Below the pieces are notes generated by a model that was not told the DNA's origin, ran no database searches, and saw only the letters and a list, made by a program, of their open reading frames with translations. Positions 1 to 5,489 of a stretch of 9,533 nucleotides of DNA are shown piece by piece (within the stretch, counting starts at the first letter, position 1; each line of letters opens with the position of its first letter). This DNA comes from Armatimonadota bacterium (GTDB lineage: Bacteria > Armatimonadota > Abditibacteriia > CG2-30-59-28): positions 1 through 9,533 of the forward strand of contig JACQGJ010000705.1 in assembly GCA_016199605.1 (NCBI GenBank), written 5' to 3'. The translations under genes and the position numbers were made by a program.

Positions 1-39
1 AAATCTGGACGGGAGACGAGAGGGGGAGGAGGTTGAACC

Positions 40-93
40 ATGCTCGCTTCCAAACTCATTTACCGTCGAGATGAACTCGCCGGGGTCTTATGA
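40..93 (+). CDS. Candidate 17-codon leader or small ORF upstream of larB
   Basis: A short reading frame (peptide MLASKLIYRRDELAGVL) begins with ATG 7 nt after a strong AGGAGG Shine-Dalgarno at 27-32, itself inside a longer purine run. It stops at TGA 91-93. That stop lies inside the loop of the hairpin whose stem is 78-87/104-113, the usual geometry of a leader peptide with an attenuator, but no residue is enriched enough to suggest a sensed amino acid. The larB promoter lies downstream of it, so its transcript would have to start outside the window. It may equally be a chance SD-plus-ATG. The case rests on SD strength and position only. Confidence 0.25.
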   Translation: MLASKLIYRRDELAGVL

Positions 94-115
94 TACAACC
101 CCAGACCCCGGCGGG
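76..115 (+). terminator. GC-rich hairpin upstream of larB, terminator- or attenuator-like
   Basis: Arms CGCCGGGGTC (78-87) and GACCCCGGCG (104-113) pair perfectly over 10 bp. A C-G pair and a U-G wobble can extend the stem at its base, and the loop is 16 nt. It is followed by GGTTTGGTTG, a weak U-rich tract, so it may end an upstream + strand transcript. A second CCCC at 99-102 could pair with the same GGGG (82-85), giving an alternative fold that excludes the main one. It lies just before the larB promoter. Confidence 0.45.
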
Positions 116-120
116 TTTGG

Positions 121-149
121 TTGACGCTCCCATGCCTGCATGTTAGAAT
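121..149 (+). promoter_or_regulatory. Sigma70-type promoter for larB
   Basis: TTGACG (121-126) is separated by exactly 17 bp from TAGAAT (144-149). Each box has one mismatch from the consensus. The predicted start of transcription near 156 leaves an untranslated leader of about 57 nt before the larB ATG. No riboswitch-like fold is evident in that leader. Confidence 0.7.
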
Positions 150-212
150 TCTTCCGCCACGGATGGAACTATCTCCGCGCCGGATGTCGTTTGGTACCAG
201 GAGCAATCCCGT

Positions 213-986
213 ATGCAGCCAGCGAAAATCAAAGACCTGCTTGCCAGAGTTCAACGGGGCGAGTTGAGCATCGAAGAGGCCGTCGGCAAGCTGCGGATCT
301 TGCCCTTCGAGGACCTGGGGTACGCGAAGATTGATCATCACCGTTCTCTTCGCACCGGGTTCCCGGAGGTCATCTACTGCGAAGGCAAGTCCCTGGAGCA
401 CCTCGCTTCCATCGTGAAGCAGATGAATCACCATCAGACGACAATCCTGGCAACTCGCGCCTCCGCTACTGTGGCTGACGTTCTCCAGTCGGTGGAGCCC
501 TCGGCCCAATACCACGAGTCTGCCCGTATGGTAGTCATTCGCGCACAGAGCGCCGCCTCGGGCGATCCGCAGATCCTTGTGCTGAGCGCTGGCACGGCGG
601 ACATTCCCGTCGCGGAAGAGGCGGCTGTCACGGCGGAATCGTTGGGAGGCGCCGTGGAGCGCATGTATGATGTGGGGGTCGCGGGGATCCATCGATTGCT
701 GGATCACCATGACCGCCTATGCCAGGCCGACGTGATCATCGTCGTGGCGGGCATGGAGGGCGCCTTACCCAGCGTGGTGAGCGGGCTCGTAGATGTTCCT
801 GTCATTGCCGTTCCTACCAGTGTGGGGTATGGCGCGAGCTTCGAGGGGCTGGCAGCCCTGTTGGCGATGCTCAACAGTTGCGCTGCCGGTGTCGTAGTGG
901 TGAACATCGACAATGGCTTCGGCGCCGGGTACTTTGCCCGGACACTGACGAGACAGCTTGCGAAGACTGTGAAGCCTGAAACGTGA
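213..986 (+). CDS. larB: LarB, nickel-pincer cofactor biosynthesis (NaAD carboxylase/hydrolase)
   Basis: LarB carboxylates C5 of the pyridinium ring of nicotinic acid adenine dinucleotide and releases AMP, giving the biscarboxylated mononucleotide that LarE and LarC convert into the nickel-pincer nucleotide cofactor of lactate racemase and related enzymes. The 257-residue product has the full family length. Residues 1-50 form the LarB N-terminal region, with the GYAKIDHHRSLRTGFPE motif at 36-52. The PurE/AIR-carboxylase-like domain follows, with SAGTADIPVAEEA (125-137), GMEGALPSVVSGLVDVP (180-196), PTSVGYGASFEG (201-212) and NIDNGFGAGY (231-240). Cys223 in NSCAAG matches the position of the reactive cysteine reported for Lactiplantibacillus LarB (family knowledge). 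The ATG is preceded by AGGAG (199-203) with 9 nt spacing. larC follows after 54 nt on the same strand, so the two are probably co-transcribed. Confidence 0.96.
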   Translation: MQPAKIKDLLARVQRGELSIEEAVGKLRILPFEDLGYAKIDHHRSLRTGFPEVIYCEGKSLEHLASIVKQMNHHQTTILATRASATVADVLQSVEPSAQYHESARMVVIRAQSAASGDPQILVLSAGTADIPVAEEAAVTAESLGGAVERMYDVGVAGIHRLLDHHDRLCQADVIIVVAGMEGALPSVVSGLVDVPVIAVPTSVGYGASFEGLAALLAMLNSCAAGVVVVNIDNGFGAGYFARTLTRQLAKTVKPET

Positions 987-1040
987 GCAAAGGGCGAATC
1001 ACAAGCACCCATCAATCTATCATCTCCACGAGGTCCTCTC

Positions 1041-2294
1041 TTGCGTATCGTCTATTTTGATTGCTTTTCTGGAATCAGCGGAGACATGACCCTCGGCGCT
1101 CTGGTGGATGCGGGGGTGTCCGTGGACGACCTGAAAGGTGAGCTTCGCAGACTGGACCTCCCCAATTGGGACCTCACGGCGCGGAAGGTGGTCAAACAGG
1201 GAATTTCTGCGACCGACATGATGATCACTGTGGACGATCCAGTCTCACACGATCATCACCACGACGGACATGACCACCACGAGGGGCACACCCACTCTCC
1301 CTCCAGAAGCTACTCAGAGATCGCTGCCCTCCTCAACAGGAGCCGACTTGAAGAGGACGTGCTGCAAGACAGTCTCGCTGTTTTCGGTAAGATCGCCATC
1401 GCTGAGGCAAAGATACACGGGACGACACCAGACCATATCCATTTCCATGAGTTGGGTGGGCTTGACGCCATCATCGACATCGTCGGATCCGTTATAGGTC
1501 TCAAGCTGCTGGGGACCGACAAGGTCTACTGTTCGCCCTTTCCGATGTCGCACGGCACGATTGTGTGCGCTCATGGAACCTTTCCCGTCCCTGCCCCGGC
1601 TGTTATGGAGTTGCTCAAGGGGGCGACGTTTCGTGAGACGGACATTGAGGGAGAACTCATCACCCCCACAGGAGCCGGCCTGCTCGCCCATTATGCTACC
1701 GGATTTTCCGCTCCGCCTGCCTTCAAAACGACAGCGATCGGCTGGGGCGCTGGAAAGAAAGACTACGATTTCCCGAACGTCTTGAGGCTTGTGGTTGGTG
1801 AGACCTCCGGAACGGGAGGGGATCTTGAGCTGGAGCAACTCACCCTCCTCGAAACCAATATCGACGACATGAACCCCCAGCTTTACGACTGGGTGATGGA
1901 AAAGGCTTTCGACCTTGGGGCGTTGGATGTCTCCCTCACGCCGATCCAGATGAAGAAGAACCGACCCGCTGTTCAGTTGTCAATCCTGACCAAGCCGGAG
2001 CACGCGGACAGCCTGAGGCGTCTGCTGTTCCGCGAAACGACCACCCTGGGGATTCGGGCAACTCAGGTGGACCGCTTCTCCCTGCAACGAAGCGAGATCA
2101 TCGCTCGGACCTCCTTCGGCGAGCTACGGGTGAAAGTCGGCTTCCTTGGCGGCAAACCGGTGAACTTCGCTCCCGAGTACGAAGATTGCCGCAGGATCGC
2201 TGCGGAGCACTCTCTTTCCTTCTCTGAGATTTCGGAGGCGGCAACACAAGAAGCCCGACGAGCCTTCCTTGACAAAGACCAGGTCAATCGTTAG
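1041..2294 (+). CDS. larC: LarC, pyridinium-3,5-bisthiocarboxylate mononucleotide nickel insertase
   Basis: LarC is the CTP-dependent cyclometallase that inserts nickel into the dithiolated nucleotide to finish the nickel-pincer cofactor in the cytoplasm. The 417-residue product is one continuous frame covering both LarC1- and LarC2-type regions, unlike the programmed-frameshift larC1/larC2 of some lactobacilli. Recognised motifs are YFDCFSGISGDM (5-16), HFHELGGLDAIIDIVG (134-149), ELITPTGAGLLA (205-216), ETNIDDMNPQ (271-280) and PIQMKKNRPAVQLSIL (301-316). A His/Asp-rich stretch at 70-85 holds nine histidines and probably binds or stores nickel. The start is TTG, six nt after GAGGT (1030-1034), which gives the canonical MRIVYFDCFSG N-terminus. 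No larE or larA lies in the window. Confidence 0.96.
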   Translation: MRIVYFDCFSGISGDMTLGALVDAGVSVDDLKGELRRLDLPNWDLTARKVVKQGISATDMMITVDDPVSHDHHHDGHDHHEGHTHSPSRSYSEIAALLNRSRLEEDVLQDSLAVFGKIAIAEAKIHGTTPDHIHFHELGGLDAIIDIVGSVIGLKLLGTDKVYCSPFPMSHGTIVCAHGTFPVPAPAVMELLKGATFRETDIEGELITPTGAGLLAHYATGFSAPPAFKTTAIGWGAGKKDYDFPNVLRLVVGETSGTGGDLELEQLTLLETNIDDMNPQLYDWVMEKAFDLGALDVSLTPIQMKKNRPAVQLSILTKPEHADSLRRLLFRETTTLGIRATQVDRFSLQRSEIIARTSFGELRVKVGFLGGKPVNFAPEYEDCRRIAAEHSLSFSEISEAATQEARRAFLDKDQVNR

Positions 2295-2297
2295 AAT
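2269..2297 (+). promoter_or_regulatory. Sigma70-type promoter for the discoidin-like gene
   Basis: TTGACA (2269-2274, perfect -35) and TAGAAT (2292-2297) are separated by exactly 17 bp. The -35 lies in the last codons of larC and the -10 overlaps its TAG stop (2292-2294). The -10 sits in GTTAGAATTC, a 10-mer also present at the larB promoter. The predicted transcription start near 2304 leaves about 70 nt before the GTG at 2376. The next gene can therefore be expressed independently of larBC. Confidence 0.65.
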
Positions 2298-2375
2298 TCG
2301 TTCAGTGTGAAGCCGGACCCCACTTGCCCAACATTGCTTTCTCTCTCGAAGCTCATTCAAGGAGTGTGATATTAA

Positions 2376-3071
2376 GTGAGATCAAGAACATTCATCCATT
2401 GGGTTGCCCTGGGCCTCCTCACGGCGGTCGAGTTTCTCCCGGTGGGCCAGGGCGCCGTTCGCGGCGACAGCGCACCCGTTTCAGCCTACGCTACAAAAAA
2501 CATCGCTGAGGCAAACAACGGCGGGAGGATCGTGAGCGTCACCAGCCAGCTTGATGAAAAGAACTGGAAGGCAGCCAACCTCATTGACGGGATCGTGTGG
2601 GACGCTTCGGATCCCAAGAGCACCAATGGATGGGCTTCTCGCGTCTTCGAGGGAACTCCGACCTACCCTCAGGACATTGTGTTCGGCTTCAAGGACGACA
2701 AGCCACGATTGATCGGCAAGGTCGTCATCGATCCGACCACCCCGGATGGCGCATGGATTGGCCGATGGGCCCGTGAAGTGGAGTTGTTCGCCTCGAGCGA
2801 TGCTCCCGACAACGCGGCGACCTACAAGTACGTGGGGACCTGCAAGATGATCAACAAAGGGGAGCCACAGGTATTTACCTTCTCACCGGTGGAAGCCAAG
2901 TATCTGAAACTCCGCATTCGCTCCAACTGGGGATCAGACAAGTACGTCGCTCTCGGGGAAATTCAGGTCTATGAGGCAATCCCGGACGTTGGTCAGTTGG
3001 ACCAACTCATCACGCGGCTGGAGCAGCTTCTGAACGATTTGAAGAAATTCCGGGAGGAGAATCAGAAATAA
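2376..3071 (+). CDS. Secreted discoidin-like (F5/8 type C) protein with C-terminal coiled coil
   Basis: The 231-residue product is probably exported. Residues 1-26 are a signal peptide (RSR n-region, hydrophobic VALGLLTAVEF core, cleavage likely after GQG). Residues about 45-200 resemble the F5/8 type C (galactose-binding-like) fold: NLIDG (69-73), NGWAS (84-88), IGKVVIDP (113-120), EVELFAS (134-140), AKYLKLRIRSNWGS (174-187) and the typical closing strand ALGEIQVYE (192-200). Such domains bind carbohydrate or other surface ligands; no catalytic residues are seen. Residues about 205-228 are a leucine-rich amphipathic helix (QLDQLITRLEQLLNDLKK) suited to oligomerisation. The start is GTG, with AAGGAG at 2359-2364 and 11 nt spacing; it gives a complete signal peptide. 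The gene ends 42 bp before the convergent rsmI stop. The ligand is unknown. Confidence 0.85.
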   Translation: MRSRTFIHWVALGLLTAVEFLPVGQGAVRGDSAPVSAYATKNIAEANNGGRIVSVTSQLDEKNWKAANLIDGIVWDASDPKSTNGWASRVFEGTPTYPQDIVFGFKDDKPRLIGKVVIDPTTPDGAWIGRWAREVELFASSDAPDNAATYKYVGTCKMINKGEPQVFTFSPVEAKYLKLRIRSNWGSDKYVALGEIQVYEAIPDVGQLDQLITRLEQLLNDLKKFREENQK

Positions 3072-3113
3072 CGAAACGATCCGAGGGTAGTAGCTTTTGT
3101 CAGGGACGGGCTG

Positions 3114-3977
3114 CTATTCAGAGACGTCGCCTGCTCCTCGCTTCCATTCCACGACCGCCTGATACGCTCGGTTTCTGGACCATCCAGTCTCTCCAACGAG
3201 CAGGGCGGTCAGTTCTTTTGTGGGGGTAGCCGGCTCGACCGTGCGGGTGAGCCATAATCCAACGTCAAAGTCAACGTCTGAAGTCACTGCTGCTTCAGGC
3301 GGCACACTACCTTCGACCACAAGAGTAAACTCACCCCGTGGGCCCTTCTCGGAGAGCAGGCAGAGGACCTCCGACACCGTTCCCCGCAAGACCTCCTCAT
3401 GGATCTTGGTCATTTCTCGGAAGGCTGCCATCCGGCGATCTCCCCAGGTTTCGAGTAGATCGTGCAGGCTCTTCACGATCCGGTCCGGAGATTCATAGAT
3501 GACAGCCGTCATGCAGACCTCCGCGTACTTCGCCAGCTTCTTCCGTCGTTCCTGCGACTTCTTTGGGAGGAAGCCCAGGAACAGGAGCTGCTGGGCCGGA
3601 AAGCCGGAGGCCGACAGTGCCGCAACCGCGGCAGAGGGACCCGGGATGGGCGATACCGTTATGCCGTTGGAGATCGCTGCGCTCACCAGCGGCAGCCCCG
3701 GATCTGAAAGGCCGGGGGTGCCTGCGTTGCACACAAGGGCGATGGATTTGCCGGACACGAGTTCCTTCACCAGGTTTTCGGTCTTCCGCGGTGAGGAGTA
3801 CTCGTGGTAGCTGACGAGAGGGGTTTCGATCTGGTAGCGGGTCAGGAGTCTGCGGGTGATACGGGTATCTTCTGCCGCAACGAGGCCAACCTCCCTGAGG
3901 GTCCGCAAAACGCGAAAAGTCACATCCTCAAGGTTGCCGATGGGAGTGCCGCAGATGAAGAGAGTGCCATGGGGCAT
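3114..3977 (-). CDS. rsmI: 16S rRNA (cytidine(1402)-2'-O)-methyltransferase RsmI
   Basis: RsmI uses S-adenosylmethionine to methylate the 2'-O of C1402 in the decoding centre of the 30S subunit. The 287-residue product has the standard length and motif order of the tetrapyrrole-methylase-fold family: GTPIGNLEDVT (10-20), VAAEDTR (33-39), NAGTPGLSDPG (84-94), PGPSA (112-116), FLGFLPKK (133-140), YESPDR (161-166) and REMTKIHEE (187-195). A C-terminal helical segment follows (PTKELTALLVGETGWSRNRAYQ, about 252-273). The ATG at 3977 fits the family N-terminus MPHGTLFICGTPIGN. The ribosome-binding site is poor (GGCGGAAC), and a very stable hairpin (3988-4018) ends 10 nt upstream, which may limit initiation. 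It lies 93 nt downstream of a small ribosomal-type gene on the same strand and is probably co-transcribed with it. Confidence 0.97.
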   Translation of the reverse strand: MPHGTLFICGTPIGNLEDVTFRVLRTLREVGLVAAEDTRITRRLLTRYQIETPLVSYHEYSSPRKTENLVKELVSGKSIALVCNAGTPGLSDPGLPLVSAAISNGITVSPIPGPSAAVAALSASGFPAQQLLFLGFLPKKSQERRKKLAKYAEVCMTAVIYESPDRIVKSLHDLLETWGDRRMAAFREMTKIHEEVLRGTVSEVLCLLSEKGPRGEFTLVVEGSVPPEAAVTSDVDFDVGLWLTRTVEPATPTKELTALLVGETGWSRNRAYQAVVEWKRGAGDVSE

Positions 3978-3987
3978 CGTTGTTCCG

Positions 3988-4018
3988 CCGTCCGCCCCGG
4001 GAAGCCCGGGGCGGACGG
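3988..4018 (-). other. Perfect 14-bp GC hairpin in the leader of rsmI
   Basis: Arms CCGTCCGCCCCGGG (3988-4001) and CCCGGGGCGGACGG (4005-4018) are perfect inverted complements around a 3-nt loop. It lies between the stop of the small basic-protein gene (4071) and the rsmI ATG, its edge only 10 nt from that ATG. There is no U-tract on either side, so it is not a classical intrinsic terminator. It could stabilise the 3' end of the small gene's mRNA, attenuate rsmI translation, or be a dispersed palindromic repeat. The inverted repeat is directly visible; the role is inferred. Confidence 0.65.
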
Positions 4019-4070
4019 ACCAGTGGAATTCAGAGAATCACAAAGGAGGACGTCGTGGAAGTGAGCCTCA

Positions 4071-4163
4071 CTATGGACGCTTCTTGTGACGATTAGCGCG
4101 TCGACGCTTTTTCTGCAGGTGCTTGCGCACCTTCTTCCGGTGTTTCTTCTTATCAGACGCCAA
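4071..4163 (-). CDS. 30-residue basic ribosomal-type protein (AURKAIP1/COX24 family)
   Basis: This gene is easily missed because of its length and TTG start. It encodes 30 residues, MASDKKKHRKKVRKHLQK followed by KRRRANRHKKRP, of which about 19 are Lys, Arg or His. That composition and the ending ANRHKKR resemble the short AURKAIP1/COX24-domain proteins of many bacteria, related to mitochondrial mS38 and bound to the small ribosomal subunit by knowledge of the family. TTG at 4163-4161 is the only plausible start: an in-frame TAA lies at 4184-4182 and AAAGGAG (4180-4174) sits 10 nt upstream. A near-consensus promoter at 4213-4241 gives a leader of about 43 nt. rsmI follows on the same strand, consistent with a 30S-subunit function. 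A short 6-1-6 palindrome (4060-4072) overlaps its stop codon. Confidence 0.8.
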   Translation of the reverse strand: MASDKKKHRKKVRKHLQKKRRRANRHKKRP

Positions 4164-4212
4164 GGACGGACGGCTCCTTTCTTAGCAGTTTCGTGCTTCG
4201 CAAAGTAGCGCA

Positions 4213-4241
4213 ATTATACTGACCCGGTGAGTGCTCGTCAA
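4213..4241 (-). promoter_or_regulatory. Near-perfect sigma70 promoter for the small basic protein and rsmI
   Basis: On the minus strand TTGACG (4241-4236) and a perfect TATAAT (4218-4213) are separated by exactly 17 bp. The predicted transcription start is near 4206, about 43 nt before the TTG start codon. It is the best promoter in the window, fitting high expression of a ribosome-associated protein. Confidence 0.78.
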
Positions 4242-4283
4242 GGGCGGGGGAATCTCATTCTTTCCCGGGCATTAAACGGCGGC

Positions 4284-4303
4284 CCTGATGTTAAAGCATC
4301 AGG
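4284..4303 (-). terminator. Small hairpin, possible terminator of the TPR module transcript
   Basis: CCTGATG (4284-4290) and CATCAGG (4297-4303) form a perfect 7-bp stem with a 6-nt loop. GGCC/GGCC outside it can add pairs with a bulge. On the minus strand only GCCGCCGTTT follows, so the U-tract is weak. It is the best candidate terminator before the next minus-strand promoter, though about 310 nt beyond the upstream gene's stop. Confidence 0.25.
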
Positions 4304-4312
4304 CAAGGCCCC

Positions 4313-4332
4313 AAGCAAGCTGAAGCAAGCTG
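4313..4332. repeat. Perfect 10-bp tandem duplication
   Basis: AAGCAAGCTG occurs twice without a gap (4313-4322 and 4323-4332). It lies in non-coding sequence and looks like a slippage product. Confidence 0.85.
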
Positions 4333-4393
4333 AGTTGATGGGCCGGAAAGGGGCTCCGATCAAAAACCGCAAATCTAAAATATGCAATCCTCC

Positions 4394-4537
4394 TCACGGC
4401 TGTGTGATATACCCCTCCGCGCTCGTTGCGGACTCGCCTGTCGTCAGATGCACGACGATACGGAACGGCCAGGCTTGGCCGGACATGAGCATCTGTCCGG
4501 TCCATTCTATAGTCGCAAGGAATCTCTTGTAGTCCAC
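4394..4537 (-). CDS. Doubtful 47-codon ORF downstream of the TPR module
   Basis: A minus-strand frame starts at GTG (4537-4535), five nt after GGAG, and ends at TGA (4396-4394). The product begins MDYKRFLATIEWTGQMLM and continues with AWPFRIVVHLTTGE. Its composition is protein-like (aromatics spaced among hydrophobics, mainly G/C third positions) and, unlike competing frames here, not dominated by Arg and Pro. An in-frame TGA sits 10 codons upstream of the start, so it cannot extend far. I recognise no family. It may be a small gene, the 3' remnant of a decayed gene, or chance; an inverted repeat falls within it. Confidence 0.28.
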   Translation of the reverse strand: MDYKRFLATIEWTGQMLMSGQAWPFRIVVHLTTGESATSAEGYITQP

Positions 4538-4613
4538 ATCGTCTCCGGGGATCGACCGTCACTCCAACCCCCGGTTCAAGATAATTGACAAATGAAGATG
4601 TGACTCTCTGCCC

Positions 4614-5489
4614 CTAACCACCCTCCAGGACAAACGTCTCACCGCCGCACTTTAACTGCTTGCCGTCCGCCGACCAAGCGAGCAACGCGCTGTCCATGGT
4701 CGAGAGATCGGGCATCGGCTTGGAGGGGAAGAACGCGCGCAGCCGCCCCTTCTTAATGTCGGCAACCCAGATTGTCCAGCGGATACCGGCTTCCGGGTAG
4801 GAATCCCATCGCTTGCCGGGGTCATATCGGAGCGCCTGGGTGGCGAAGGCGACTTTGCCCAGGTCATGCCGCCATTCCTGTAAGCCCGCAACAAGCTCCT
4901 GCAGAGGGCTGAGCGGCAATGGAACCTCCTCTCCCGTCTCACCAACATCTGCGGCGATGGAGCCTTCCGCTCCCTCCGTCATATACACCGAACTCAGATT
5001 CTTAGTGTGTGGTGGCTTGAAACTCGACACCCGCATACCTGCCAGCGCTTCGGCGGCGATATTGCAGAACATCGAGTCGGTCAGCAACTTCTCGACCTGG
5101 GCCGCGGCCCGTTCATCCCCCAGAAAATCGATCAGACCCGCGCGCACTTTCAGGACGGCGGGGTCATGCGGGTTCAGTCGCTCAAGCAGCCCCACGACGA
5201 TGACTCGCGCCGCCGCCGTCTTCGGGCTTTTCGGGAAGCGTTGGATGAACCTTTCGTAGCCGGCGAGCAGGTCCCGAATGGCAGTCTTCTCCTCAGTTGG
5301 TCTTGCCCTTTTCCCCTTCGCTAACTCTTGTTCAAACTTGGTTCGTCGAGTCTCAATCCGCCGCCAGTTCGTCTCCGGGCTTAAGCACCACCGCCACACC
5401 CCATAGGAGGCAACCACGAGGAAGAGCAAACCGACGACAATCACCTTCCGCTTCCCGAGACCCGCGATCTCTTTTCCTCCTCTCACCAT
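4614..5489 (-). CDS. Membrane-anchored protein of the TPR module, with PD40-like C-terminus
   Basis: The 291-residue product is not from a family I recognise. Residues 15-32 are one hydrophobic segment (VIVVGLLFLVVASYGVW) preceded by GKRK, so the rest should lie outside the cytoplasmic membrane. Residues about 65-150 are helical and TPR-like (YERFIQRFPKSPKTAAARVIVVGLLERLNP). A Gly/Glu-rich linker is at 170-190. The C-terminus holds RWTIWVADI (237-245) and LLAWSADGKQL (269-279), resembling a single PD40/TolB-like beta-propeller blade. The ATG overlaps the TPR gene stop by 7 nt (ATGGTGA), and its GGGGGGAG ribosome-binding site lies inside that gene, so translation is probably coupled. A decayed paralogue lies at 7971-8489. 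A role as membrane-attached partner of the exported TPR protein is inferred from context. Confidence 0.8.
   Translation of the reverse strand: MVRGGKEIAGLGKRKVIVVGLLFLVVASYGVWRWCLSPETNWRRIETRRTKFEQELAKGKRARPTEEKTAIRDLLAGYERFIQRFPKSPKTAAARVIVVGLLERLNPHDPAVLKVRAGLIDFLGDERAAAQVEKLLTDSMFCNIAAEALAGMRVSSFKPPHTKNLSSVYMTEGAEGSIAADVGETGEEVPLPLSPLQELVAGLQEWRHDLGKVAFATQALRYDPGKRWDSYPEAGIRWTIWVADIKKGRLRAFFPSKPMPDLSTMDSALLAWSADGKQLKCGGETFVLEGG

Larger units (their letters stand above)
4242..4613. other. Intergenic region of about 370 bp with small repeats and hairpins
   Basis: No confident gene is present between the end of the membrane-anchored protein gene and the small-protein promoter. The region holds a 7-bp hairpin (4284-4303), a 10-bp tandem duplication (4313-4332) and an A-rich stretch at about 4358-4390 with repeated ATCAAAAA/CAAATCT-like words. 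It also holds two short inverted repeats, GGCCA/TGGCC (4467-4480) and CCGGACA/TGTCCGG (4479-4500), and a doubtful 47-codon minus-strand frame. The mixture looks like a decayed or repeat-bearing spacer. Confidence 0.6.

Noticed and set aside
60..710. A 216-codon minus-strand frame across larB
   Set aside because: It is antisense to an unmistakable larB and shows no motif; high GC content keeps the frame open.
3085..3118. TAGTAGC...GCTGCTA between the convergent discoidin-like and rsmI genes, as a bidirectional terminator
   Set aside because: The stem is only 7 bp with a wobble and a loop of about 15 nt, and there is no proper U-tract; too weak to annotate.
4042..4095. AAAGGAGG followed by GTG on the + strand
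   Set aside because: The frame has only 13 codons and lies opposite the end of the small basic-protein gene; most likely chance.
4227..4532. A 101-codon + strand frame in the spacer
   Set aside because: It starts in the small-protein promoter, runs through the tandem repeat and A-rich stretch, and has no protein-like pattern or convincing ribosome-binding site.
4560..4585. GGTTCAAG resembling a tRNA T-loop
   Set aside because: The flanking bases do not form a 5-bp T-stem, and no anticodon or acceptor arm can be built around it.
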